NCBI RefSeq assembly: GCF_029873635.1
Contig: NC_080420.1
Location: 125,096,958 to 125,160,957 of the forward strand
DNA: 64,000 bases
Reading direction: 5' to 3'
Source: Malania oleifera
Lineage: Eukaryota > Streptophyta > Magnoliopsida > Santalales > Ximeniaceae
The notes below the pieces were generated by a model. That model was not told where the DNA came from, did not search any database, and saw only the letters and a list, made by a program, of their open reading frames with translations. Position numbers and translations under genes: made by a program. Shown here in pieces: positions 25,650 to 36,838 of the stretch (positions are counted from its first letter, which is position 1; each line of letters begins with the position of its first letter).

Positions 25650-26260
25650 TGTTGCGCACAATTGACGCTCTAATACCAATTGTTCCGAGTGTGCGCAGCA
25701 GAAGATCTCACACAAGCTCACTAAACAATAAATGGAACAAGCAAGCAAGCACTCAATGATGAACTATACTAAACAAACAATCATTCAACAATGAGAATAA
25801 ACGAAAGCAACAATCAAAGACACAAGAATTTACGTGGTTCGGCAATTTCCCTACGTCCACAGGAGCAACGGGCTGCTTTTCACGATCACAATGAAGCTTA
25901 CACCAAGCTTATCAAACTAGGGTTACATAATATGATTAAATACTAATCCTATGCGTATAGAAGACTTCAACTATATCTAAAAAACTTATGTAGCAATCCC
26001 CCGGAGAAAAATCCTCCAAAATTTTCCAACCTACTGATCTCCGATTTGAAAATACGTGGCGTCTGCGAGCATAACTATCAAACCGTTGATGGTTTGAAGC
26101 CGAGAAGAACACCTTTGCAACACTACCTGAAACCGTCGAGGGTTACACCCAAACTGTCGACCTCAAGGCTGTCATCCTGCATCTCTCTCTTGGTCCTTCA
26201 CTTCACAGTGCTTTCCTCGGTACATGCGCTCCACTCAGAATATGAGTCATATCCCCAACA
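25650..26260 (-). repeat. 3' LTR of the nested copia element
   Basis: 611 bp with TG...CA ends. It shares long blocks with 29347-29940, for example ACACAAGAATTTACGTGGTT and TTACATAATATGATTAAATA. The ACGTGGTTCGGCAA motif is common near the 3' end of plant copia LTRs. The first 31 bp contain a primer-site-like word (see findings). Confidence 0.92.
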
Positions 26261-26269
26261 ATTTCCACT

Positions 26270-27865
26270 TTGGCAAATATTCACCACTAAGGAGAAATTC
26301 GAAAGCATAACCCCGGTGCTCCACTCGGGCCAGTAGATTGGGACCCGCCTCCCATTTAACACCTAAAGACGTAAACCAAGTCTAAGCAACGCTTGAACTT
26401 GACCGTGTTAACAGGTTCTTCACCGAGCTAAACACCCAGCTCCTTGAACGATCCTTTAAATCACAAAGCTACCTTGGCAGTCTCAGCCTCTGCCAAGAAC
26501 TCCGATCCAGTTGTAACTAGTGCAACCTGAGACTGTACCCTGGACTTCCAACTATTAGGCCTTCCCACAACATACCCCGTTGTAAGCCTCCTGTCTTTCA
26601 AGCCCCTATGTAGTTTGCATCCACGAGCCTCACAACTAATGGATCACTATGTTGCCCGCTGAAGTACTTTACTGCACTAGCATAGGAAACTTTTGACATA
26701 ACCTGAACATCACCATTCGTCCTTGAATACTAAGCGGTAGACTATTTACTTAGATTCGCCAATGGTGAGATAACCACAATCTCTATGTAATTTTGTTCAC
26801 ACGGCCACCCTGAGATAACACCAATCTCCTTGCAGCTATGACCTCAAAGTTACCCTGAGATAATCTAAATCTCCTCGTAACTTTATCCCTACGAATCTCC
26901 AACCCAAGTATTCTCTTAGCAGCACCCAAAACCTTCATGTCAACTTCCTTTCTCAACAGAGTTCCCGACTGATTTACCTCAGCTAGAACCTTCCCAGTAA
27001 TCGGCATTTCACTCACATAAAACAACAAAATACTTGCCCACTTGTAGCCTATCTCCCTCTCCCCCTATGGGAGCTCCGCCAACTCCCACGTCTGTTTCTT
27101 ATACAGTAACTCCATCTCCTCCACCATCATACCTATCCACCTACCCTTCTCGTGGTCGTGCACTGCCTCTTGAAAGGTAGTAGGATCCTTCCTGGTAGCA
27201 ATGGTTGCATAAGACATCAGATCATTATACGTGGGCGATAGCCTGATAGTGCCTCTAAGCCCATTGTGATCCTGCTAGTCTCCTGAGCTTGAACTCCCTG
27301 CATTACGACCAATGTCATCTCTGCCCTAAGTTTGTAACTCCACCTGCAAATCAATCTCATTTCTGCTCCAGTTTATCCTGTGATACTGCGAGTCTCTTGA
27401 GCTAGAACTCTTTGTACTTCTACCCTGAGTCTCCAACTCCACCTACACAACATGCTCATTACTGCTACTGCAGCTTTTTGGCACCTGTTTCTCTTCACCT
27501 ACCTGAATACGTTGTCCCACGGCTTTAACACCTAAAAACATGTCTCCACCAATTGCCACCCTGTTTGCCATTTGATCACCCAGCTTGAACCCATCTTTCT
27601 TATATACCAGAAAGATGTACCGTCCAGACATCACACCAAGCCTAGATCCCACCTCACTAGAAACATGCATAACTGGACCTCCAAAGTCTACCGCATAACC
27701 TGTCCAAGCCTCTCCTGCAACTCTCTCATCTAGTGCTACCTTTTGCGATCGATCAACCGAGAAACCTGCCATACTCGCTGACTTTACCAAGAAGTCCCTT
27801 GTAAGCCTTGCATACACCATGCCTTGCTCACAAAACTCCCTGAACACCAGCGTACTCAACATCAA
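26270..27865 (-). pseudogene. Nested copia: integrase to RNase H remnants
   Basis: The frame 27865-27443 begins REFCEQGMVYARLTRDF, resembling the start of the conserved integrase block before the QQNG motif, and then EAWTGYAVDF and an SRLGVMSGRYIFLVYKKDGFKL C-terminal part. The frame 27028-26783 reads MLFYVSEMPITGKVLAEVNQ and KVLGAAKRILGLEIRRDKVT, the RT palm to connection region with the YVDD box degraded to YVSE. Large parts between them are missing. Remnants of the connection and RNase H region run to the polypurine-like tract near 26263. Confidence 0.75.
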
Positions 27866-27959
27866 TATCTAACTTGAGAAATTTTCTCTCGGTCTAGTAC
27901 TCCACCTCAGCCACAAGTCAAACCTAGCAAACATCTCCAACTTGTATCGCATGAGATAC

Positions 27960-28534
27960 CCCTAGACCTTTCGTGATAACCTCACGAAATACCCATGTCC
28001 AACCCGTGATGCTACTCTCATCGGTCCCCAAACATTCATAACAATGTAGTTAAGAATACCCTCCATTCTATGTGTGATTGTTTTACACAAAATAGTATTA
28101 TTTGACTTAGAACTCTCAGCTGTAGCTACACCTACAACTGTGTTACCCAACAGTTTATAGAGATTTCTTGCTATTATCTGTCCCTTCATCACCATCAAGA
28201 AGCCATCACTCACCATCATCGTCCCGCCTTCAGACATGTAATTATACCCATTACAATCCAAAGTACCCAATGATATCACGTTCTTCCGTAGATCAGGTAC
28301 ATGCCTTACTCCACACAACGTCCTTACCACACCATCATACATCTTGATCCTGATATCCCTCATTCCAACAACTTTGCAGACTGCATCGTTTCCCATCAGA
28401 ACGGAACCAGGACTCACCAATCTGTACGCGGTGAACCAGGCTTTGTTGGGCGTCATGTGAAAAGAACATCCCGAGTCTAGGATCCAAGAACCCGTGAGCT
28501 GAACCTGATGAAACAAAAAGCATCTCACAATCAC
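27960..28534 (-). pseudogene. Nested copia: protease and pre-integrase domain
   Basis: On minus, GSWILDSGCSFHMTPNKAWF is the copia protease active site (D-S-G intact). GVRHVPDLRKNVISLGTLD and a pre-integrase-like stretch follow (MKGQIIARNLYKLLGNTVVG). The frame is open for 190 codons. It would cleave the polyprotein in an active element. Confidence 0.88.
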
Positions 28535-29300
28535 TACTCCCTGAGTCCCTTTCTTCCACTACATTAGCAGATTTTAACGAACCCTCTTGAGATTTCCCTT
28601 TCCCCTTCACCCACTCCAGACATTCCGATTTTATGTGTCCTAGTTTCCTGCACTTAAAACAGCAAACGTCATTCCTCCTCCTGGACTGCGATTGAGTCTT
28701 ATTGTCACTCAATCCGCTCCAAGACTTGCCTTTCCCACGATCCTAATTACCCTTCGCCATGAGCCCTTCACCATGTGAACCCTCATTGCTAGCCTTTCTT
28801 CCTTTGGTGGAACCCCAGGAACGCACTCGTGATGTCCTCCAACTCTAAGGTTTCTTTCCCCCAAATCAGCGTCGTAACCAGATTCACGTATGTAGGCGAC
28901 GTAGGTAGGGAATTCAGCAGCATCAACGTTTTGTCCTCCTCGAACTTCACATCAACTCGCCCCCAGATCACTAATGATCTGATTCAATGTGTTGATGTGC
29001 TGAGTCAAATTCGAACCCTTTGCCATCCTAAGCCAATAAAGCTTTTGTTTAAGATACAACTTGCTCGAAATCAACTTGGACATGTATCGGTGCTCTAGTT
29101 TCAGCCAAACTGTCGTCGGCGAGTCCTCATCCATGACGTGATACAACACGTCATCGGCCAGACATATTGCGTCATTCATGTTGTTCGACTTCTTTCTGTA
29201 TAACACCTTCACCATCCTTTGCTGCACTAGCAAGTCCTTCGTCGTTCATTGCCAACGCCCGAAATTATTAGTTCCATCAAACTTGTTCACATCGAACTTA
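28520..29300 (-). pseudogene. Nested copia: gag
   Basis: Minus-strand pieces in three frames: YMSKLISSKLYLKQKLYWLR and LTQHINTLNQIISDLGAS (capsid-like), FEEDKTLMLLNSLPTSPTYV, and a zinc knuckle CFKCRKLGHIKSEC (CX2CX4HX4C). Frameshifts and a short deletion break it near 28970 and 28750. Confidence 0.87.
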
Positions 29301-29346
29301 ATCGAAGAGACCCTAGCCATTGAGAACCAATAGCTCTTATACCAAT

Positions 29347-29940
29347 TATTGTGCACAATTGGCACTCTGATACCAATTGTTCCGATTGTGCGCAGCGAAA
29401 GACCTCACACAAATTCACTAAACAATCAATGGAATAAGCAAGCAAGCAAGCACTCGATGATGAACTATACTAAACAAGCAAACACTCAACAATGAGAATA
29501 AACGAAAGCAACAATCAAAGACACAAGAATTTACGTGGTTCAACAATTTGCCTACGTCCACGGGAGCAGCGGCTATTTTTTACTATCACAATGAAGCTTA
29601 CACCAAGCTTATCAAACTAGGGTTACATAATATGATTAAATACTAATCATATGCGTATAGAAGACTTCTACTATATTTAAAACACTTATGTAGCGATCCC
29701 ACGGAGGAAAATCCTCCAAAATCTCTCAATCTACTAATCTGATCTCCGATTCGAAAATCCATGACGTCTGCAAGCGTAACCGTCGACAGTTTGAAGCCAA
29801 GAAGAACAACTCTGCAGCACTACCTGAAACCATCAATAGTTTGCCCTCAAGGCCACCATCCTACATCTCTCTCTTGATCTCTCGCTTCACGGTGCTTCCC
29901 CCAATACATGCGTTCCACTCAGAGAACCACATCCCCAACA
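29347..29940 (-). repeat. 5' LTR of the nested copia element
   Basis: 594 bp, partner of 25650-26260. The outer CA end on the primer-site side has decayed (plus strand TATTGTGC for TGTTGCGC). The true primer site (complement TGGTATAAGAGC, 29333-29344) lies 2 bp inside. Confidence 0.9.
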
Positions 29941-29945
29941 GGGGG

Positions 29946-32215
29946 GATGTGTATATTCCACTTCTGGTCTATAATCTAGCCATCCCTTATTTCCTCCATA
30001 AGTGTAGGCTAGTCTATTTCTTTGCTTTGTGTGAATGAGTGCAAATGTGCTCCAATTTCGTTCACGAGCTGATGAAGATGCAGTTTGTGACAAAATGTGC
30101 AATGCTAGCTTCCTTAGGATTGGAGCACTTGATCCATAATTATTCATCAATCAGCTGTGCAAGATATTTTAAGAACATAAGTTAGTACTCTGCTTTGGCA
30201 GCTGCTTTTTCGAAGCTTCTTTTCACATCTCTAAATAGAATAATCTAAAAATAAATTGTTATTAAATAATTAAACATGGATTAAGACTAATTTTATTTAA
30301 TTTTTATTTTAAAAATATACCTTATTTCCAATTTGATTCAGGCCAGAGGAATGTGGCTCAAGGGTGTCAAAAATTTTGAGCCACATCAAGAAAATAAGGA
30401 TCTTCCCAAACACCACCTTTGTATTGACATTTTGGATTTAAAAAATAAATTGTCAATCAATTAAAGTAAAATATAAATATGTAATAAGTAATTTGATATA
30501 TGAATTTCTTGAAATTTATAAATATTTTATACCTGCTGCATGAAGAGGATGTTCAAGGGTTCTTTCCCACTGATCGTTGATTACTTTGAGAACCCATCTT
30601 GCACTTCTTGCACCTACTTCAATGGCCTCTTTCATCACCCTTATTGCTTCAAACACAACTCTTAATGTTGGCCACACTTCACTATCGACTATACGCAATA
30701 CTCGATATATAGGCTCATAAATGTTACAATTTTTTGCACCCTATCCCAAAATTGATGGTTAAGAAATGTGCTTTCAATTTCTCGACCCAATTTTGTTCAA
30801 CTAGGAGCATGCTCAACCCATTCATCATATGTGAATAGAGATTTTAAGCCTGCTTTTTTTTTCTACAAGCTATCTAAGACAACGTAGTTTGTAGCAAATC
30901 GTGTGGCTCCTGGATGCACAATATCCCCTTGACAATGCTTCCTCATTTTAGCAAGCAGTCATCCATGGTTATATATAAAATTAGTGATCTATCTCCCCTG
31001 CAAGTTCATTGTGCTTATTGCCCCTCTTTTTCCGATCTCCTCAAATATGATATCAATACAATGGGCAGCGCAAAATACAAGTTAAATTTTTTCATTAATT
31101 TTAGACTCGCTTTCTTGTAAGCGCTGTCATTATCGATCACCACCTACACAACATGTTGCTTTCCTACCTCTTGCACAACATGTTTTAATAGGGAATATAT
31201 GTATTCATGGTCTTTTATTTTGTCAGAAGCATCTACTGACTTTGGAAAAATTGTGCTTCCTTTCGAGTAAACCATGGAATTTATGATGGATAATTTTGTA
31301 GGGTCTTTCCATCCAACACACATTACAGTGCAACCATACGTGGCTCACTTTTTCTTCACTTCTTCTACGTGGCCTTCATTTTTTTTTTTTTTACTCTAAA
31401 TGAAGGTATTTTGTTCTAATTTCAAAGGGTGTCGATGGATCGACTCCTGTTCCAGCTGCTTGGCAACCCCACACCATGTTTTTTAAATGAGGTGATTTTG
31501 CCTTCTTAGATGGAACATCATCATATATAAAAAAGCTTTGAAATCAACCTATTCATTTCTTCTTTTATTTTACCTCCTTTGAATAAATTTTTCGAGCTTT
31601 TTTGTTTTACTACATCTGACTTGTAATATTGAAAAGACTTTGAAATATATGGCTCTATTTCTTGCTCTCTCACACTTTGAGATCACCTCATTGGAGGTCG
31701 CCCTCCACTACTACCACACCCAGAACTACCTCCTTGTTGGCTACCTACAAACCTACGAGATTGGTCTTTTTGGCATTCCGTCTGTTTTGAAGCATAGAAT
31801 GTTCGACGGTATGCAGACCTCTCATAAGGAAAAATGTCATATGGGTATGCAATATCATTAGCATCGTCCATTTCATCAATTTCTTGTGGTTGCATCAAGT
31901 TCTCACGCAATTCATTTTTTAGTTCCTCCATTCTTTCTATTTTCTTTGCTTTAGCTGCTACTTTTTGTTTCTAAAACAATTTTCATTTCCTGCTTAACTT
32001 CTAGAGGTACTTTCTAGCAGAATTTTATATTATGTTGTGGGTCATAATTTGTCAGGTACATTTTTAATCTTGTTGCACCACCACTCTTCATTTGTATTCC
32101 ACAGTATTTGCAAATAAATTCATTATTTATGTTGGGCATCGGGTACTCATGTTCCTATGCTGGATCTTGTTTTCTTCGTTTAGATATTTTTGCAGATAAT
32201 TTTACTTTCGTACAA
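29946..32215 (-). pseudogene. hAT transposase, N-terminal to dimerisation region, broken
   Basis: Read on minus. A BED-type zinc finger at about 32200-32030 (EFICKYCGIQMKSG, then TRLKMYLTNY) lost its conserved Trp to a stop and a zinc-binding His to Tyr. A linker frame follows at 31931-31683. A DUF659-like catalytic core lies at about 31330-31020 (CVGWKDPTKLSIINSMVY, FPKSVDASDKIKDHEYIY, VVIDNDSAYKKA). A helical middle is at 30698-30516. The hAT C-terminal block at 30150-29946 reads YGSSAPILRKLALHILSQTA and RNWSTFALIHTKQRNRL. Several stops and shifts show it is dead. In active relatives this protein cuts and pastes the element. Confidence 0.9.
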
Positions 32216-33763
32216 GGTTACAATGAATCAATAAAAAAGTGTTAAATTAGTCAACAATTTTAAAAGAAAATTATTTAAGATGTATTATCAATATAAAATT
32301 GATAAATAAGATAAACATTAAAATATTAAATTAAACTAACAAAATTTAATGATAATTTAAAAAATTACTAACAAATTAAGGAAATTAAAATATTCAAATA
32401 AATGAAATAATTTAAACTATAATAAGCTAATAAGTAGTAAATTACTTTAAGTTATTTAATTACTAGGCTATAATGATTAGGTGTTAAATTATTCTAAAAT
32501 TTTAAAATAAAATTATTTGAATGTTACACTACAATTCTAAAATAAAAATATTTACTTGCTAAATCAAGATAAATTAATAACTAAGAGAAATATTAAATTA
32601 TTAAATTAAAATTACAAAATTAATGCTAATTTTTACAAAATTACTATTAAGTAATAAATTTTGCAAATTAAATTATTCAAATAAATGAAATAATTACTAT
32701 AATAAGCTAATAAATAATAAATTACTCTAATTTTTAGTTACTAAACTTACTATTTACTATTTACTAGCAATCAAGGATTAAGGGGGTAAATGGGAGAGGT
32801 TAAAAGGGAAAATGTATCTAAGGAGAGGCAATCTTGTAAATATATTGGGGAGTAGGGAGATTTTAAGTAAATAAAAAAAAAATAAAAGTAACTTAAAACT
32901 TAAAATTTAAAACTTAAACGCAGGCAACCAACTTTGCCTATCTTTTTTTTGTGTCGCTACTCGTGGACTTGAGTCTCGAGTCTCTCGACTTGGTCGTGTA
33001 GTGTTTGCAACTCTACGAGAGGGAGATCGCAACGATGGGAGGAGGTGCTACTGTTCTCTGCAACTTGGGAGATGGAGATGGAGGGTGAAGCCAAAGGATA
33101 GAGGGAGAGGGTCAGAGCACTGAAAGGAAGCCGAAGGCTAAGGCCTTTCGGAGTTCGAAGGTGGAGGCCAAAGGCAGATGAAATCTAGGGTTTTTTTAAA
33201 AAGTTTGAAGGTGGAAGATGGAAGAAGAAGCCTTTTGTCAAGGACCTTGAGGTATGTATCCTAATGCATGCTACAAGCTAATTTATAGAAAAAAACTTTC
33301 TTTTGTTTGCATTATTGTGTAGATTTTTTTCATTGGTAGACGATAGGGTCTTCACCCTCTTGATGAATTTGTGGAATAGGTGGCTTGCATCTGCAGAGCA
33401 TCTCTGCAAGATCTCTTTTTTATTTGTCATGACTCAAGTAGTGAACTGAGATTTGACTCAAATCTCTCCAGTCTCCATTGTATACTCACAGGTTGCACAA
33501 AAAGAGCCAACAAATAACGTGGAAAAAACAAAACAAAGGCAAAGAATAACACTAAAATCTCCCCCTCCAATTTTCTTCTTTTTTTGCCCATGATTTCTAG
33601 AAAATTTTGAAAGAACAACCAAAATTTTCAAATTTTTTTTCAAAATTTACCGAAATCTCAAAATTTTGGTTAAATTTCTGCAAAATCAAATTTGTATCTC
33701 AATTTCGTTTCGGGCCCCTCAAAATTCAAAATTTCGACATTTCGACCGAAATTTAAGTCCTTG
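32216..33763 (-). other. hAT 5' non-coding region and subterminal repeats
   Basis: From the right TIR inward (minus strand): a subterminal zone (33763-33590) dense in AAATTT words, a GC-richer leader-like stretch (33250-32960) with AAACCCTAGATTTCATC, which resembles a plant 5' UTR, then a very AT-rich stretch (32880-32230) that could be an intron before the transposase start. No coding sequence is seen; 60-codon frames here are composition artefacts. Confidence 0.5.
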
Positions 33764-36700
33764 CTCACAGGTGCTCTAAGAGGCTTACGTTTCAAATGCC
33801 CAAACCTTCTAAGTCACCTTTCCCTTATCTTGTCTTCGACAATTGCTATGCCTAAATTTTTGTGCATACGCTCATTTTTTACTTTATCTTATAATGTTAT
33901 TTCACTCATCCGCCTTAACATTTGCATTTCGGCAACTTTTATTTTTTGCACATGTTTCTTAGTTACCCAACACTATAAACCATAAAGTATAGCCAGCCTT
34001 ATAGTCATGTTATAAAATTTTCCCTTTAAATTTTTAAGGGTATTCTACGATCGCACAACACACTTGACGCACTCCTCCCTTTTAGCTACCCTATTTTTAA
34101 TTCTATGTACTATGTCTTCTTCAATTTCCCCTTCTGCTTGCATAATAGATCCAAGATACATAAATCTATTAGTGCTATTAATCTAATCTCTTGATTATCA
34201 ATTTTAATCTTCTCTCTACTACTCTACACATTAATGAAATTTTTACATTTCATATATCCTGTCTTATTCTTACTTATCATAAACCCTTTAGATTTGAGGC
34301 TCTCCAAAGTTCTACCTTAGATTTTACTTTGCTCCTGCTATCATCAGTCAACACGATATCATCTGCAAACAATATACCAAGGGATCCATTTTAAATAATC
34401 CTGGTAAGTTCATCAATCACTTAAGTAAAAAGATAAGGACTCCCTTGATGTACACCTATTGTGATTGGAAAATCTCTAGATTCCCCTCCTATAGTCCCAA
34501 CGCTAGTCTCTACTCTATCATGCAAATCCCCATCTTTTCTAAGACCCACCAAAGAACTTCCTAAGGTACTCTATCATTAGCTTTCTCTAGGTCAATAGAA
34601 GCCATATGCAAGTCTCTCTTCTTTCCCCTAAACTTTTACATTAATTTTTTTTTAAAAGATAAATAGCTTTTGTTGATCTTCCAAGCATAAAACCAACTTG
34701 ATTTTCTGAAATCCTTATTTCTAGTCTTATTCTATGTTAAATTACTCTTTCCTATAATTTCATCGTATGACTCATAATCTTAATTCCACAATAATTATTA
34801 TAGTTTTGAATATCGTCTTTGTTTTTGTATAAGGTACCAACATACTTTTCCACCATTCTTTAGACATTTTTTTTTATTTTTATAAAAATGTTGAATAGAT
34901 TAATTAACCAAATATTTCCTTTATCCCCTAAACATTTCCAAACTTCAATTGGTATTTTATTTGGTCATATAGATTTCTCACTTTTCATCTTTTTAATGTC
35001 ATTTTAGCTTCAAAAGCTCTAATTTTGCAAATAAATCTCCTATTTTTAGTCTTCTCCTCATTTGTCACTTCTAAGTTGAATCTTTCATTTTGGTTTTCAT
35101 TAAATAACATATCAGAGTATCTTCACCACCTCTCTTTTATGTCTTCTTCTCTCGTTAAGACATCATCATTCTCGTCCTTTATACATTTTAGATCATCTAA
35201 ATCTTTGTATTTTCTTTCTATAAAACAAGTTTATAAATGTCTTTTCCTTCTTCTTTTGTATCTAGTCGTAATAAATCTCCTATTTTTAGTCTTCTCCTCA
35301 TTTGTCACTTCCAATTTCAGTCTTTCATTTTGGTTTTCATTAAATAAATTATCAAAGTATATCTTCACCACCTCTATTTTACGTCTTCTTCTCTAGTTAA
35401 GACATTATCATCCTTGTCCTTTAAACATTTTACATCACCTAAATCTTTACATTTTCGTTCTCTAACTCTAGCAACTTTATAAATGTCTTTTTCTCCTTTT
35501 GTATCTAGTATAATATGTAAAGTATCATAAGCTATATGTTTAACTTCACTAATAGTTTTTTTTTTTGCATTTTTCCTTGCCTCTTCATATTTTTCAAGAT
35601 TTTCTATATTTCTACAATTTTGCCATATTTTATACCAAATTCTTTTTGTCTTAAGGATTTTTTGGACTTCTTGATCCCACCACCAACTTTTTTTGCTACT
35701 CGAGTATCTTTCTTTGAACTCACCTAAAACCTCTTTGGCTATTTTTACAATAGAATTAGCCATTTTATTCCAAATAGTATTTGCATCTACCATATCCCCT
35801 ACAGTCCAATCACACTCTTTAATCATTTAATCTTTGAATTTTACTATATTATCTCCTTTCAACATCTAATCCTTTTGTGTTGACTTATGTTACTCTTTTT
35901 TATTTTCATTTTTTAATATGTATATCTAATACTAAGACTCTATGTTGGGTAGCCAAACTTTCACATGTGATAACTTTACAATCCTTACAAGATAGATGAT
36001 CCCCATTCCTAGTTAAGAAGAAATCTATTTGGCTTTTATTATGTCCACTCTTGAAAGTTATCAAGTGTTCTTCTCTTCTAATAAAGCAAGTATTCAATAT
36101 AACCAAATCATAAGACATGGAAAAATCTAAGACTGTATCACCGGCATCATTTTTATCTCCGTATCCTTGGCCTTCATGTATCCTCATATAGCCTATATTA
36201 TCATTTCTAATGTGTACATTCAAATCAGCTCCTATGAATATCTTTTCAGACGTTGGTCTCCCTTGTAAAATACTATCCAGATTTTCCCAAAATTGTCTTT
36301 TAAGATTTTCAACTAAGCCTATTTAGGGAGCATACGCACTAATGATGTTTACCATTTCTAGGCCTAGGGCTATCTTGATTTTAATGATTTTATCCCCTAT
36401 TCATTTAACATCTACTACATTATCTTTTAGATCTTTGTCAACATTAATTTCAATCCCATTTTTATGTTTCTCTTTTCCAGTATACCAAAATTTTAATTTT
36501 AATTTTTAAATTTCTCTAACTTTCTCTCCTACCCATTTCGTCTCTTGAATGCATATTAAATTAATTTTATTTTCTTTCTATACATTATTTTCACTGTTCC
36601 ATACTTTTGCCCGTAAGAGTCCCTATATTCCAAGTTGTTAATCGAATCTTAACTTTTTGTGCTAACTTATTAGCCCTCACCCTTTTGTACTGACCCAGTC

Positions 36701-36838
36701 TATTCCCTTGACCTAGGTGAATTTGGTAAGCATTCATGATAATAAGATGTAACAAAGTCTTATGCTGGTTGTTAGCTACCTAACACAATCATGCTCCTTT
36801 ATCCGGGCTTGGGACCGACTATGTGTACAAAGATAATT
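33764..36838 (-). mobile_element. RTE LINE copy 2, main body
   Basis: The rest of the LINE whose 3' end is at 24553-24755; together they make about 3.27 kb, close to the 3.16 kb of copy 1. The endonuclease domain is at 36223-35906 (minus: LITFKSGHNKSQIDFFLTR, KDCKVITCESLATQHRVLVL). Reverse transcriptase fragments run from 35826 to about 33780 in broken frames. The 5' end on minus (AGCCCGGATAAAGGAGCATG, then GTGTTAGGTAGCT) matches copy 1. An internal 240-bp tandem duplication is present at 35031-35512. Confidence 0.88.
35031..35512 (-). repeat. 240-bp tandem duplication inside RTE copy 2
   Basis: Units 35031-35270 and 35271 to about 35512 both begin ATAAATCTCCTATTTTTAG and end near GTATCTAGT. 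Copy 1 has this stretch once (about 50268-50510). The units differ at many sites, so the duplication is not recent. Confidence 0.88.

Larger units (their letters stand above)
25650..29940 (-). mobile_element. Copia retrotransposon nested inside the hAT
   Basis: 4291 bp on minus with LTRs at 25650-26260 and 29347-29940, flanked by GGGAG (25645-25649) and GGGGG (29941-29945), a 5-bp target duplication with one mismatch. LTR ends on the plus strand are TGTTGCGCACAATTG ... CATATCCCCAACA (left) and TATTGTGCACAATTG ... CACATCCCCAACA (right). The primer site is at 29333-29344. The internal part is only about 3.1 kb, short for copia: gag and protease are recognisable, but most of the integrase and reverse transcriptase are missing or scrambled. 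Confidence 0.92.
24756..33763 (-). mobile_element. hAT transposon, 9008 bp, with a nested copia element
   Basis: Terminal inverted repeats of at least 16 bp are perfect: CAAGGACTTAAATTTC at 24756-24771 and its complement at 33748-33763. They are flanked by the 8-bp target duplication CTCACAAG / CTCACAGG (one mismatch), the length typical for hAT. The intact RTE copy near 48993 has CTCACTAG at this point, an approximate empty site. Both subterminal regions are dense in AAATTTC/GAAATTT words. Inside, on minus, are a BED zinc finger, a DUF659-like core and a hAT C-terminal dimerisation region. Without the nested copia (4291 bp plus a 5-bp duplication) the element is about 4.7 kb, a normal autonomous hAT size. 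Stops show it is now inactive. Confidence 0.93.

Noticed and set aside
24756-33763. Mutator-like element
   Set aside because: 8-bp instead of 9-bp duplication, short CA-starting TIRs, and BED plus hAT C-terminal text point to hAT.
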